The notes under the pieces were generated by a model that was not told the origin of the DNA, searched no databases, and saw only the letters and a list, made by a program, of their open reading frames with translations. Both the position numbers and the translations under genes were made by a program. This document shows, piece by piece, positions 34,002 through 42,247 of a stretch of 43,300 nucleotides of DNA (positions are counted from its first letter, which is position 1; each line of letters opens with the position of its first letter). Source of the DNA: Pseudomonadota bacterium (GTDB lineage: Bacteria > Myxococcota_A > Polyangia > Polyangiales > Polyangiaceae); the NCBI GenBank assembly GCA_023431345.1, contig JAEYWK010000157.1, positions 1 to 43,300 on the forward strand. Reading direction: 5' to 3'.

Positions 34002-35045
34002 ATGAAGAGCCGGCTGTTGTCACTGGTGATGCTCGCGAGCGTGGGGACGACGTCCCTGCGCGCGGGCGCTCAGTCGGCGCCGGCGAGCCCACCCGCGCCG
34101 GCGGGGGCCGCGGCGGGACGCGGCGGGGCTGCGCCACCGACGAAGCGCAGCGAAGATCGGCTCAGTGACGAGGCGGAGCTGGCGCGCGTCGTCGGCCTGT
34201 ATGAGGCTGGCAAGTACGGCGAATGCAGCAGCGAGATGGAGCGCCTGCTCGATCCGATCGGACGAGCGCCGCTGCGTCAGGCGGGCATCGTGGAGAAGGC
34301 GCGCGTGTACTGGGCGGCGTGCCTGCTCGGCGCGGGTGAGAGCGACGCCGCGGACGCCCCGCTGCGCGCCGCCATCCACGAAAACCCGCAGATGAAGGCG
34401 CCTGATAGCCTCGTCTTCCCCCAGCCGGTGGTGCAGCGCTTCTTGAAGGTGCGCGACTCGCTCGTGAACGAGATCCGCGCCGCCGAGCAAGAGCGCATCA
34501 AGCAGGCGCAAGCCGAGGCCCGGGAGCGCGAGCAGGCGCGCGCGCTCGAGAGGGCCCGCACGGCTGCGCTCGAGAAGCTGGCGAGCCAGGAGACGCGCGT
34601 CATCCAGAACCGCCGCGTCTTGGCGTTCGTGCCGTTCGGCGTGGGCCAGATTCAGAACCGGCAGGAGGCGCTGGGCTACACTCTGATGGCGAGCGAGGTG
34701 CTGCTGGGCTCGCTCAGCCTCGCCGCCGTCGCCGTGCAGAGCCGCTTGGCGGCGCAGGCCGACGCCACGACACGCTCCGGTAACAAGGTCGACGACGAAA
34801 GCTACGAGCGGACGCAGCGCACCTGGAGCAACGTGAAGACACTGTCGTTCTGGAGCTTCGCTGCCTTGGCGGTGGGCGGAGTGCTCCACGCCCAGCTCGA
34901 GTTCGTGCCCGAGTTCCACGAGACGCGCCCGCGCCCGCTGCCGCCAGGGCTCGCGCCATCGCCTGCGTCGACTCCTAGCGAAGTGTCGGCGGTACCGTTC
35001 TTCGGAGCGGATGGCGGCGGGCTGTCGGTCGTCGGTCGCTTCTGA
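34002..35045 (+). CDS. Secreted protein with helical core and two hydrophobic segments
   Basis: The 347-residue product has a signal peptide (MKSRLLSLVMLASVGTTSLRAGA) and a Pro/Ala-rich stretch. A helical, TPR-like region follows (LARVVGLYEAGKYGECSSEMERLL, VYWAACLLGAGESDAADAPL), then a charged coiled segment (AEQERIKQAQAEAREREQ). Next come two hydrophobic stretches (YTLMASEVLLGSLSLAAVAV and LSFWSFAALAVGGVLHAQL). The C-terminus is Pro-rich. No named family. It sits directly downstream of the Ser/Thr kinase on the same strand and could be in its pathway, for instance as a partner in the envelope, but the sequence shows only the location. Confidence 0.65.
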   Translation: MKSRLLSLVMLASVGTTSLRAGAQSAPASPPAPAGAAAGRGGAAPPTKRSEDRLSDEAELARVVGLYEAGKYGECSSEMERLLDPIGRAPLRQAGIVEKARVYWAACLLGAGESDAADAPLRAAIHENPQMKAPDSLVFPQPVVQRFLKVRDSLVNEIRAAEQERIKQAQAEAREREQARALERARTAALEKLASQETRVIQNRRVLAFVPFGVGQIQNRQEALGYTLMASEVLLGSLSLAAVAVQSRLAAQADATTRSGNKVDDESYERTQRTWSNVKTLSFWSFAALAVGGVLHAQLEFVPEFHETRPRPLPPGLAPSPASTPSEVSAVPFFGADGGGLSVVGRF

Positions 35046-35050
35046 GCTAA

Positions 35051-35081
35051 AGAGCGCCGAGCGGTCGAACCGTTCGGCTCT
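35051..35081. terminator. Stem-loop between convergent genes
   Basis: GCCGAGCGGT (35056-35065) pairs with ACCGTTCGGC (35069-35078) with one G-T wobble around a CGA loop; flanking AGA and TCT extend the stem past a bulge. It lies between the stops of the secreted protein and the minus-strand di-iron protein. It is the best candidate for a bidirectional terminator of the convergent pair, although a T-tract is lacking. Confidence 0.6.
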
Positions 35082-35958
35082 AGAGCGCCGTCACCACGAC
35101 TTGCTCGCGATCGACGGCTCGCTCGGCGGCTTCAACGCTCGTCGGTGACGGCTCGGCGCCGGGGCGGAGCTCGCTCGCGCGGACGCCGAGCAGGCGCAAG
35201 AACAGCCGCGGCGGCTCCAGCGCTAGGTCGTGCTCACGCGCGAACAAGCGACCGAGCTCCAGCGCGTAGGCTCGCATCAGCGTGCGCACGTCGATGCCGT
35301 CGAAGGCTCGCGCCTTGGGCCGACTCGCGAGCGGCAAGAAGACGAGCGAGACGAACAGCAGACGATACAAACGTCGCAGCCGCGTCAGGCCGGAAGGATC
35401 ACGCTCCAGCACGCGGCGCAAGAAGTGCACGTTGAGCGGTACGTGGAAGGCTTCGTCGCGCGTGAGGATGGTGAGCATGCGCCGCGCAGCCGGGTCGCGA
35501 ACGTTGCCGAGGGCCAAGCGGTAGGTGGTCGACCCGATGGTCTCGAACATCAGGTTCGTGAGCACGATCGTGTCCATGCGCTTGGCGCGCGCGTAGACCT
35601 TGTAGAAGGTGCGGGTCACCTTGCCCATGGGCTGCACCTCGCCGCCCAACTCCGCCAAGAACTCAGTGAGCAGCTCGCGGTGCCAGCCTTCTTCATTGCC
35701 GTAGAGGCGCAGCACCTCGCCCAGCTCGGGGTCCCAGGCGGCTACGCTGTCGGCCAGCTCATGAGCCTGACGAATCCCGGATTCCTCCGCGCGGAGCGCC
35801 GCGTTGAAGAACTTCACCGCCGCGCGGCGCTCTTCGTCCCGTTCGAGGCGCGGCGCTGGCGGCGGCTCAGGGTGCGCGTCGTACATGCGCTCGGCGCGCC
35901 GCTTCAGCGCGGCGAGCCACCACGCGGTAGGTCGAGCAGCGGGGGCCGAGGGCTTCAC
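35080..35958 (-). CDS. Ferritin-like di-iron protein
   Basis: The 292-residue product shows the paired carboxylate/His pattern of the ferritin-like superfamily: a Glu in AEESGIRQAHEL, ExxH in NEEGWHREL, a Glu in FETIGSTTY and ExxH in RDEAFHVPL. Spacing fits a four-helix bundle with a di-iron or di-manganese site, as in fatty acyl desaturases and N-oxygenases. The remainder is helical, with a hydrophobic stretch LYRLLFVSLVFLPLA. I start it at the GTG at 35958, which overlaps the methyltransferase stop as GTGA; the longer ATG at 36027 lies inside that gene. Coupling to a methyltransferase suggests both act on one small molecule or lipid. Confidence 0.8.
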   Translation of the reverse strand: MKPSAPAARPTAWWLAALKRRAERMYDAHPEPPPAPRLERDEERRAAVKFFNAALRAEESGIRQAHELADSVAAWDPELGEVLRLYGNEEGWHRELLTEFLAELGGEVQPMGKVTRTFYKVYARAKRMDTIVLTNLMFETIGSTTYRLALGNVRDPAARRMLTILTRDEAFHVPLNVHFLRRVLERDPSGLTRLRRLYRLLFVSLVFLPLASRPKARAFDGIDVRTLMRAYALELGRLFAREHDLALEPPRLFLRLLGVRASELRPGAEPSPTSVEAAERAVDREQVVVTAL

Positions 35959-36704
35959 GCAACGCTCTCGCGCTTCTCGTAGGCCGCGACGTAGAAGCCC
36001 GCGAGCCGGTTGAGCGGCGAGTCGCACAGGGCGTGCTCGGCGGCGCGAAATAGCCGCCGCCCCAGCTTCGGCTTCATGAACCGCGCGCTCGGGATGGTGA
36101 TGCGAACGCCGCGCGCTCCCACGAAAACACAGCCGCGAGGCGTGAGCTCTTTGGCGCGGGCGGGGGAGTCGAAGCGCGTGTACACGTCGTGCTCGTTTGC
36201 GCCCTCGGCGATCTTGCCCGCGGGACCGAGGCGCTTGGCGAGGCCGCGCAAGCTGTAGGGGTTGTAAAACTCGGCCAGGATCGTGCCTCCCGGGCGCGTG
36301 ACGCGCGCCATCTCTGCGAGCGCCTGCTCGATGTCGGGGACGTGGGCGAGCACCTTGAACGAGCAGGTGACGTCGAACTGGTTGGCCTCGAAGGGCAGCT
36401 CCGTCGCGGAGCCGAGCTTGACGTCGAGCCCGCGCGCTCGCGCTTTCTCGAGCATGCCCGGGGAGAGATCGACGCCGCGCGCAGTCCGCGCGAACTCGCG
36501 GATGCGCAAGAGCACCAGCCCCGTACCGCAGCCCACCTCGAGCACGTCTCGCCCCGCGCCGTAGCGGCTGACGTAGCCAGCTTCGAGCTCGTCGAGCAGC
36601 TCATGGTAGCCCCCCGGGTCGTTCCTGCCGCGCTCCCGCTCGTAGTCGGCCGAGAAGGCGTCGTAGTACTGACGGTTGGCATCGGCGCTGCCGGAGGCGT
36701 CCAT
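35955..36704 (-). CDS. Class I SAM-dependent methyltransferase
   Basis: The 249-residue product has motif I VLEVGCGTG (about 54-62), the acidic post-I residue in GVDLSPGMLEKARARG, motif II FDVTCSFKVLAHV and motif III RPGGTILAEFYNP. It belongs to the UbiE/type-11 methyltransferase group; substrate unknown. It starts at ATG 36704 behind AAGGAGG with five bases of spacing, a very strong site. Its stop overlaps the ferritin-like gene, and the zinc-ribbon membrane protein gene lies 45 bases upstream on the same strand. The di-iron partner suggests a modification pathway for a lipid, quinone or secondary metabolite. Confidence 0.9.
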   Translation of the reverse strand: MDASGSADANRQYYDAFSADYERERGRNDPGGYHELLDELEAGYVSRYGAGRDVLEVGCGTGLVLLRIREFARTARGVDLSPGMLEKARARGLDVKLGSATELPFEANQFDVTCSFKVLAHVPDIEQALAEMARVTRPGGTILAEFYNPYSLRGLAKRLGPAGKIAEGANEHDVYTRFDSPARAKELTPRGCVFVGARGVRITIPSARFMKPKLGRRLFRAAEHALCDSPLNRLAGFYVAAYEKRESVA

Positions 36705-36749
36705 GGCGCCCTCCTTTCCCGCTTTTCGGGGCCCGGCGCAAGGGTTTGC

Positions 36750-37328
36750 TCAGCCGTCGTGCTCGGCGGCCTCTTCCAGCGGCTCTTGGCCGTCGCCGCC
36801 GGGGCTCTTCAGCAGGGCCGTGCCGTGCTCGGGCCCGATCGGAACTTTGGCCGGATCCTCCACTTGCCCGCTCAGCGCGCCGCAATCCGGGCAAACGGCG
36901 GCGGTGACGCGCGTGAGCTGGCTCAGCCCGCTCAGGAGAACCGTCGTGTCCTGGAGCTCGATCAGGGTGCCGTGGCCGCACATCGGGCAGGCGACCTGTT
37001 CGTCATCAGCGTCTTCGTCGACGACGATGCTCGGCGCGTCGTCTTGGAGGCCACGGCTGGCGGCGCGAAAGTAAAACCCCACCACCTGCGCCAAAATGGC
37101 GACCGCGGAAGCGGCCAGGAACCACGCGGTGGCTCGCTCGGTTCGCCAAGCGTACAGCACCGCGCCGGCCACGAGCACCAAGCCGATCAGGTCTCTCGCC
37201 CGCGCGCTCTCTCCGCGCGTGCGACGGCGGAGCCGGCCGTCGCCGCCTCGCCAGAGCGCCACGGCGCGCAGCACGAGCACCAGGGCCACGGCGGTGGCGG
37301 CGAATTCGAGGCTGGGCTCGTGGAGCAC
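36750..37328 (-). CDS. Membrane protein with zinc-ribbon domain
   Basis: The 192-residue product starts at a GTG and has about three hydrophobic segments (AATAVALVLVLRAVAL, LIGLVLVAGAVLYAW, TAWFLAASAVAILAQVVGFYF). A soluble C-terminal domain follows with CPMCGHG and CPDCG, which together could bind one zinc as a ribbon. No family is recognised. It precedes the methyltransferase/di-iron pair on the same strand. Its topology would place the ribbon in the cytoplasm if the odd number of helices holds. Confidence 0.65.
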   Translation of the reverse strand: MLHEPSLEFAATAVALVLVLRAVALWRGGDGRLRRRTRGESARARDLIGLVLVAGAVLYAWRTERATAWFLAASAVAILAQVVGFYFRAASRGLQDDAPSIVVDEDADDEQVACPMCGHGTLIELQDTTVLLSGLSQLTRVTAAVCPDCGALSGQVEDPAKVPIGPEHGTALLKSPGGDGQEPLEEAAEHDG

Positions 37329-37408
37329 CCGACCCTTATAGCAATCGTTCGCCTCGCGCGTGGCGCGACAATTGAGACTTACCTGGCGGGCGGCTACCCT
37401 CGGCTCGA

Positions 37409-37873
37409 ATGCCAGGCCGTTCGCGTCAGCTACGCATCATCGGCTCGGCCGAATACGTCGATCTGCCCGACTGGGGTATCCATCGCCTCAGCGCACGCGT
37501 GGACACGGGGGCTCGCACCAGCGCTCTGCACGTCGAGAACGTTCACGAGCTACCGGGGAGGCGCGTCCGCTTCGACGTCCGGCTCCGGCGTGACGATCCG
37601 CACGCCCGTGTGCGCGTCGAGGCGAAAGTGTCGCGCCGCTCGGCGGTCCGTTCCAGCACGGGTGTCGAAGAGGCGCGCTTGTTCGTGAAGACGTACGTGC
37701 GCTTGGGGGGCGAGGAACAAGCGATCGAAATCGGGCTCGTCGATCGCCGGGGCATGCTCTTCCGGATGCTGCTCGGGCGAAGCGCGCTCGCTCGGCGCTT
37801 TCTCGTCGATGTGACGAAGCGCTACGCGCTGGGCGCGAGCGCGGGTGCTAAGTCTGTGCGTAAGCAGGCATGA
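37409..37873 (+). CDS. RimK-associated-type retropepsin-like (COG4067) protein
   Basis: The 154-residue product matches the small COG4067 'ATP-dependent zinc protease' family. The central motif is RVDTGARTSALHVENV (about 30-45), whose DTGA resembles the active-site triplet of retropepsins, and the C-terminal part reads LVDRRGMLFRMLLGRSAL. Members often neighbour rimK glutamate ligases, but no rimK is here. The stop overlaps the next gene as ATGA (37870-37873). A protease activity is only suggested by the motif. The start ATG is directly followed by the family fold. Confidence 0.85.
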   Translation: MPGRSRQLRIIGSAEYVDLPDWGIHRLSARVDTGARTSALHVENVHELPGRRVRFDVRLRRDDPHARVRVEAKVSRRSAVRSSTGVEEARLFVKTYVRLGGEEQAIEIGLVDRRGMLFRMLLGRSALARRFLVDVTKRYALGASAGAKSVRKQA

Positions 37874-38424
37874 AGCCCGGTGACCATCCCGAGTTCTTTC
37901 GCCTACCGCCGCCGCCCGGGCGGTCACGCGAGAGCAGCATCGTGCTCACTCGCGAGGGGCGCTTCGTTCACGACGGCGAGCCGGTGCAGCATCCGGGCAT
38001 GCATCGAGCCTTCGCGTCTTGGCTCACGCGGCATCCCGACGATGGACGCTACATCCTCAGCAACGGCTACGACTGGAGCTACCTCACGGTGGAGGGCGCG
38101 GCGTACTTCGTGGCCAGCGTCTCGCCCGGGGCGGGGGCGCCCCGGCTCCAGCTGCTCGACGGCCGCGAGCTAGCCGTACAGCCGGCCATGCTGTCGACGG
38201 ACGCACAGGGTAGGGTTTGGGCGCGCCTGCCCGATGGCGAGAAAGCGTGCTTTACGGCGGCAGCCCAGCTGGGTCTGGAGCCCTGGCTGTCGGAGCGCGA
38301 CGGGCGGCTTGGCCTCGAGCTCTCCGGACAGTTCTTCCCCATCGTCGCGGACGCGGCGGACGCGGCGGACGCAGCGGACGCGGTGGACGACGCTGCGGGC
38401 ACCCCAACGGTGCCTCGGTCGTGA
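37870..38424 (+). CDS. DUF1285-like protein with Ala-Asp repeat tail
   Basis: The 184-residue product resembles the DUF1285 family: GRFVHDGEPVQHPGMHRAF, then DDGRYILSNGYDWSYLTVEG and strands to about residue 160. Its tail is a nine-base tandem array coding DAADAADAADAVDDAA. The function of the family is not established. It is translationally coupled to the retropepsin-like gene, and serA follows 15 bases after the stop, so a three-gene operon is likely. The family call is moderate and rests on the N-terminal half. Confidence 0.6.
   Translation: MKPGDHPEFFRLPPPPGRSRESSIVLTREGRFVHDGEPVQHPGMHRAFASWLTRHPDDGRYILSNGYDWSYLTVEGAAYFVASVSPGAGAPRLQLLDGRELAVQPAMLSTDAQGRVWARLPDGEKACFTAAAQLGLEPWLSERDGRLGLELSGQFFPIVADAADAADAADAVDDAAGTPTVPRS
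38347..38391. repeat. Nine-base tandem repeat in the DUF1285-like gene
   Basis: About four and a half copies of GCGGACGCG (one with a final A, the last diverged) encode Ala-Asp-Ala units at the C-terminal end of the gene. Copy number could change in steps of three codons without a frameshift. Confidence 0.85.
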
Positions 38425-38439
38425 TAAGTCTCGTGGCCT

Positions 38440-39651
38440 ATGCGAGTTCTGGTCGCCGATCGCTTATCCGATAGCAGCCTCGATGAAATGCGCAGCCTGG
38501 GCGTGGAGGTCAGCTACGAGCCCGAGCTGAGCGCGGCCGACCTGCCAGCGCGGCTCAGCGGCGTGAACGTGCTGGTGGTACGCGGTACGGCGGTGAGCAA
38601 AGAGGCCTTCGACGCCGGCAGCGCTCTCAACTTGGTGATCCGGGCCGGCGCCGGGGTGAAGAACATCGACGTCGCCACGGCCAGCGAACGGGGCATCTAT
38701 GTCGCCAATTGTCCGGGCAAGAACGCGTCGGCCGTCGCCGAGCTGACCTTCACGCTGATTGGCTGCCTCGACCGCCGGGTGCCCGACGCGGTGGCGAGCT
38801 TGCGGGCCGGACGCTGGGAAAAGAACGAGTTTGCTCGCGCGCTGGGGCTGCGTGGCCGCTCGCTCGGCATCTTGGGCCTCGGCCACGTGGGGCGCGCGGT
38901 GGCGAAGATCGGTCAGGCCTATGGCATGCCTTGCTATGCCTGGAGCCGCTCGCTGACGAACGCCAAGGCCGCCGAGCTCGGGGTCACCCGCGTCGCGAGC
39001 CCGGCCGAGCTGGCCGCTGTCTCGGACATTTTCAGCGTGCACCTCGAGCTCACCGAGCGCACGCGCGGCATCGTCGACCGCAAGGTCTTGTCACAGCTGA
39101 AGCCGGGCTCCTTCTTCGTGAATACGGCGCGCGATGAGCTGGTCGACTACGAGGCCTTGCGCGAGCTGATCCCGCAGAAGCAGCTGCGCGTCGGCCTCGA
39201 CGTCTTGCCCTCCGAGCCCGACAAGCGTGACTCGACCTACGGCCACCCCATCTTGGAGGCTGGGCTCGTCTACGCGGTGCCGCACCTCGGCGCCTCCACG
39301 GATGAAGCACAAGTCGCCATTGCCAACGAGACGGTGCGCATCCTTCGCAGCTTCCTGACGGCGGGGGAGGTGCCCAACGTGGTCAACATCGCCGAGAGCT
39401 CGTGGTCGCGCTACCAGCTCGTCGTGCGCCACGTCGACCAGGTGGGCGCTCTCGCGAACGTTTTGGGTGTGCTCAAGCGCCATGGCATCAACGTTCAGGA
39501 GCTCGACAACACGGTTTTCGAGGGCGCGCGCGCGGCCTGCGCGAAAATCCGCCTCAGCAGCCGCCCCAGCGACGCCTGTCTGTCGGAGATCATGGCGTTT
39601 TCGGGGGAAGTCTTGCATGTGGACTTGGTGACGCTGCCTAACCTGGCGTAA
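38440..39651 (+). CDS. serA: D-3-phosphoglycerate dehydrogenase
   Basis: The 403-residue product catalyses the first step of serine synthesis, oxidising 3-phosphoglycerate with NAD+. It shows the NAD-binding GLGHVG (146-151), catalytic Arg231 in NTARDELVD, Glu259 in LPSEP and His282 in PHLGAST. The C-terminal part (about 325-400) is an ACT-type regulatory domain (VVRHVDQVGALANVLGVLKR). The length is typical of the short, ACT-bearing form that can be inhibited by serine. It begins 15 bases after the DUF1285-like stop. No serB or serC is nearby. Confidence 0.93.
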   Translation: MRVLVADRLSDSSLDEMRSLGVEVSYEPELSAADLPARLSGVNVLVVRGTAVSKEAFDAGSALNLVIRAGAGVKNIDVATASERGIYVANCPGKNASAVAELTFTLIGCLDRRVPDAVASLRAGRWEKNEFARALGLRGRSLGILGLGHVGRAVAKIGQAYGMPCYAWSRSLTNAKAAELGVTRVASPAELAAVSDIFSVHLELTERTRGIVDRKVLSQLKPGSFFVNTARDELVDYEALRELIPQKQLRVGLDVLPSEPDKRDSTYGHPILEAGLVYAVPHLGASTDEAQVAIANETVRILRSFLTAGEVPNVVNIAESSWSRYQLVVRHVDQVGALANVLGVLKRHGINVQELDNTVFEGARAACAKIRLSSRPSDACLSEIMAFSGEVLHVDLVTLPNLA

Positions 39652-39830
39652 CTAGAAGTGTTTTTGGCGAGATGGCCGTCGGGGGCGAGAGCGGCCTGCG
39701 TTGCCGCTGCCCCCTGAGCGCGCACGCCTGCCGTGCTCACGCTGTCGCTCCTCCACGCTTTCGCCCCTCACGGAGCGCCGCCCCCGCTGACCGCTCCGTC
39801 GGCTGACCGTTACTCCCCGCGTTCAGTGCC

Positions 39831-39859
39831 TTGCGCAGTGCAAGAACGTTGGCTACTAT
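39831..39859 (+). promoter_or_regulatory. Sigma-70-type promoter before the rimP-nusA-infB operon
   Basis: TTGCGC (-35, 39831-39836) and TACTAT (-10, 39854-39859) are 17 bases apart, the ideal spacing. Transcription should start near 39866, giving about 95 bases of leader before the rimP ATG. The rest of the 39652-39830 gap shows no gene. Confidence 0.7.
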
Positions 39860-39887
39860 CCGCCCCGACAATTTGGGTGGATCCGAC

Positions 39888-39921
39888 GGACCCGCTCTCT
39901 TTAGAGGGGTCCTTTTTTTTT
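39888..39921 (+). terminator. Intrinsic terminator in the 5' leader of rimP-nusA-infB
   Basis: GGACCC (39888-39893) pairs with GGGTCC (39907-39912), and CTC (39895-39897) with GAG (39904-39906), with one bulged G. A run of nine T follows (39913-39921). This is the clearest intrinsic terminator in the window. It lies about 22 bases after the expected transcription start and 38 bases before rimP, so full-length operon mRNA must read through it. It probably acts as an attenuator, or it ends a short leader RNA. Confidence 0.85.
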
Positions 39922-39959
39922 ATCCTCGTTCTTCCACCAGCCCAGCTGACTCTCTCTCG

Positions 39960-40550
39960 ATGACGATCGCTCACGAAAAACTCCCCGGACTCGACCGCGA
40001 GCGCGTGCTCGCAGCGGTCGAGCCGATCCTCGCCGCGCACCGCGTCGATGGGGTGGAGCTCGTGTTCAAGACCGATCGCGCGGGCTGGGTGCTGTCGCTC
40101 ACCATCGAAAAGCCGGGCGAGCGTATGCCGGGCGCCGGTATCACGGTCGACCTCTGCGGCGAGATCTCGCGCGAGCTATCCATGGCGCTCGACGTGGCGG
40201 ACTGCATTCCGCAGCGCTACCGCCTCGAGGTTGGCTCACCGGGCGTGGAGCGCGCTCTCTACAGCTCGAGCGACTACGAGCGCTTCGCGGGGCAGCCCGT
40301 GAAGCTGAAGCTGAAGCAACCTCGCAACAGCGAGTACGTGATCATGGGCGCGCTGCACGGGATCTCGCCCGAGAAGCGCGTCGCAATCCAGACGGAACGG
40401 GGAGAGCTCATCGAGCTCTCGCTCGATGAAATCGACAACGGTCACTTGGTCTTCGATTGGAAGACGGGTGGCTCTCGACCCGGCGGCGCTCGGTCTCCCG
40501 GCGCCCGCCGCGCAAATGGCCGCCCGCCGCGGTCTGCACGGAGAAGGTAG
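39960..40550 (+). CDS. rimP: Ribosome maturation factor RimP
   Basis: The 196-residue product assists maturation of the 30S ribosomal subunit. It shows the N-terminal alpha/beta domain (GVELVFKTDRAGWVLSLTIEK), the family motif RLEVGSPGVERALYSSSDYERF (core LEVGSPGVER) and the C-terminal SH3-like barrel (QPVKLKLKQP, IELSLDEIDNGHLVFDW). A basic Arg/Pro-rich tail extends the C-terminus. It begins the conserved rimP-nusA-ylxR-infB order. No good Shine-Dalgarno precedes the ATG. nusA starts two bases after the stop. Confidence 0.93.
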   Translation: MTIAHEKLPGLDRERVLAAVEPILAAHRVDGVELVFKTDRAGWVLSLTIEKPGERMPGAGITVDLCGEISRELSMALDVADCIPQRYRLEVGSPGVERALYSSSDYERFAGQPVKLKLKQPRNSEYVIMGALHGISPEKRVAIQTERGELIELSLDEIDNGHLVFDWKTGGSRPGGARSPGARRANGRPPRSARRR

Positions 40551-40552
40551 AG

Positions 40553-42217
40553 ATGGCAGCAGCAACAGCCGGAATGGCAGTGGATCTAGGTTCCATCGTT
40601 GAGCAGGTCGCCCAGGAAAAGGGCATCGACAAGAAGGTCCTGATCGAGACGATGGAGGCGGCGATCCTCAAAGCTGCGCAAGCCGTCTTCGGCCCCACGC
40701 GTGAGCTCGAAGCCCGCTTCAACGAGGACAGCGGCAACATCGACCTCTTCCAGTACATGACCGTGGTCGAGAACGTGACCTTGCCCGAGCGCGAGATCGA
40801 CTTGGCGATCGCCAAGAAGCACGGCCTCGACGCCGAGATCGGCGAAGAGCTCGGCTTCCAGGTGTTCTGGCACCCGCGTGACGCCGAGCGCGCGCGGCAG
40901 CAGGACAAAGAGTTCGGCGCCGTACTCGACATGAAGCAGGCGCGCAGCGCGTTCGGCCGCATCGCGGCGCAGACGGCCAAGCAAGTGCTGCTCTCGCGCG
41001 TGCGTGACGCCGAGCGCGACATCATCTTCAACGAGTACAAGGACCGGCAGGGTCAGCTGATCCGCGGCATCGTTCGTCGCTTCGAGAAGGGTCACAACCT
41101 GATCGTCGACTTGGGCAAGACGGAAGGCGTGCTGCCCGCGCGCGAGCAGACGCCCCGCGAAACCTACCGCCCCGGCGATCGCATCGTGGCGTTCGTGAAG
41201 AACATCGACCGCGAGTCGCGCGGGCCGATGATCATCTTGAGCCGCCAATCCCCGACGCTGGTCGACAAGCTGTTCGAAGCCGAAGTTCCCGAGATCTACG
41301 AGGGCATCGTCAAGATCGTGGGCGTCGCGCGCGAGCCGGGCTCGCGCAGCAAGATCGCCGTCACCACGCGCGATTCGGACGTCGATCCGGTCGGCGCCTG
41401 CGTCGGCATCAAGGGTTCGCGCGTGCAGGCCGTCGTGCAAGAGCTGCGCGGCGAGAAGATCGACATCGTACCTTTCGATCCCGATCCCGCCCGCTACATC
41501 ATCAACGCGATTCAGCCCGCCGAGGTGAACAAGGTGATCGTCGACGAGAGCGACCACCGCATGGAGCTGGTGGTGCCGGACGAGAAGCTCTCGCTCGCCA
41601 TCGGCCGCAAGGGGCAGAACGTACGCCTCGCGGCCCAGCTGACGGGCTGGAAGCTCGACATCATCAGCGACAGCAAGTTCCGCCAAATGGAGGACGAAGC
41701 CTTGGTCGTGCTCAAGGAGATCGACGGCGTCGACGAAGAGCTCGCCAAGTCGATCTTCCGGCTCGGGTTCCGCGCGCTCGAGGAGATCTCGGAAGCGGCC
41801 GTCGAGGAGCTGGCGCAGATCGAGGGCGTCGAAACGGAGGAGCGCGCGGCCGAGCTCAAAGCTGCCGCCGACGCCACTACCGAGCGGCTGCGCCGCGAGC
41901 GCATCCAGCGCGCTTCGTCGCAGATCGAGCCGCTCACCGAGCGCGAGAAGCTGCGCTTCGTGCCGGGCGTAGGCTTGCGCACCCTGCAGCTGCTCGAAGA
42001 GGCCGGCTACCGCACCATCACCGATCTGGCTCGTGAAGACGCCGATCGCCTGGCCATTCGCACCGGCCTCGGCATCAAGAAGGCTCGCCAGATTCAGCAG
42101 GGTGCGGAGTATTTCCTCAAGTCCGAGGCGCGCGAGATCGAAGAGGCCCGTGCTCAGCTCGCCGCGCAGCGCGCCGCCGCTGCCCCCGCCGTCGACGTCG
42201 TCGCCGAAGAAGCCTGA
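40553..42217 (+). CDS. nusA: Transcription termination/antitermination factor NusA
   Basis: The 554-residue product binds RNA polymerase and RNA and modulates pausing, termination and antitermination. Domains in order are the N-terminal polymerase-binding domain (about 8-130), S1 (GQLIRGIVRRFEKGHNLIVD, about 160-225), two KH domains (VGACVGIKGSRVQAVVQELRG; LSLAIGRKGQNVRLAAQLTG) and C-terminal helix-hairpin-helix acidic repeats (FVPGVGLRTLQLLEEAG). GGAGAAGG six bases upstream of the ATG at 40553 fixes the start. It lies behind a leader terminator and could regulate its own operon through it. Confidence 0.96.
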   Translation: MAAATAGMAVDLGSIVEQVAQEKGIDKKVLIETMEAAILKAAQAVFGPTRELEARFNEDSGNIDLFQYMTVVENVTLPEREIDLAIAKKHGLDAEIGEELGFQVFWHPRDAERARQQDKEFGAVLDMKQARSAFGRIAAQTAKQVLLSRVRDAERDIIFNEYKDRQGQLIRGIVRRFEKGHNLIVDLGKTEGVLPAREQTPRETYRPGDRIVAFVKNIDRESRGPMIILSRQSPTLVDKLFEAEVPEIYEGIVKIVGVAREPGSRSKIAVTTRDSDVDPVGACVGIKGSRVQAVVQELRGEKIDIVPFDPDPARYIINAIQPAEVNKVIVDESDHRMELVVPDEKLSLAIGRKGQNVRLAAQLTGWKLDIISDSKFRQMEDEALVVLKEIDGVDEELAKSIFRLGFRALEEISEAAVEELAQIEGVETEERAAELKAAADATTERLRRERIQRASSQIEPLTEREKLRFVPGVGLRTLQLLEEAGYRTITDLAREDADRLAIRTGLGIKKARQIQQGAEYFLKSEAREIEEARAQLAAQRAAAAPAVDVVAEEA

Positions 42218-42247
42218 TTCGAGAAGGAAGAGGAGCGCAGAACGAAA

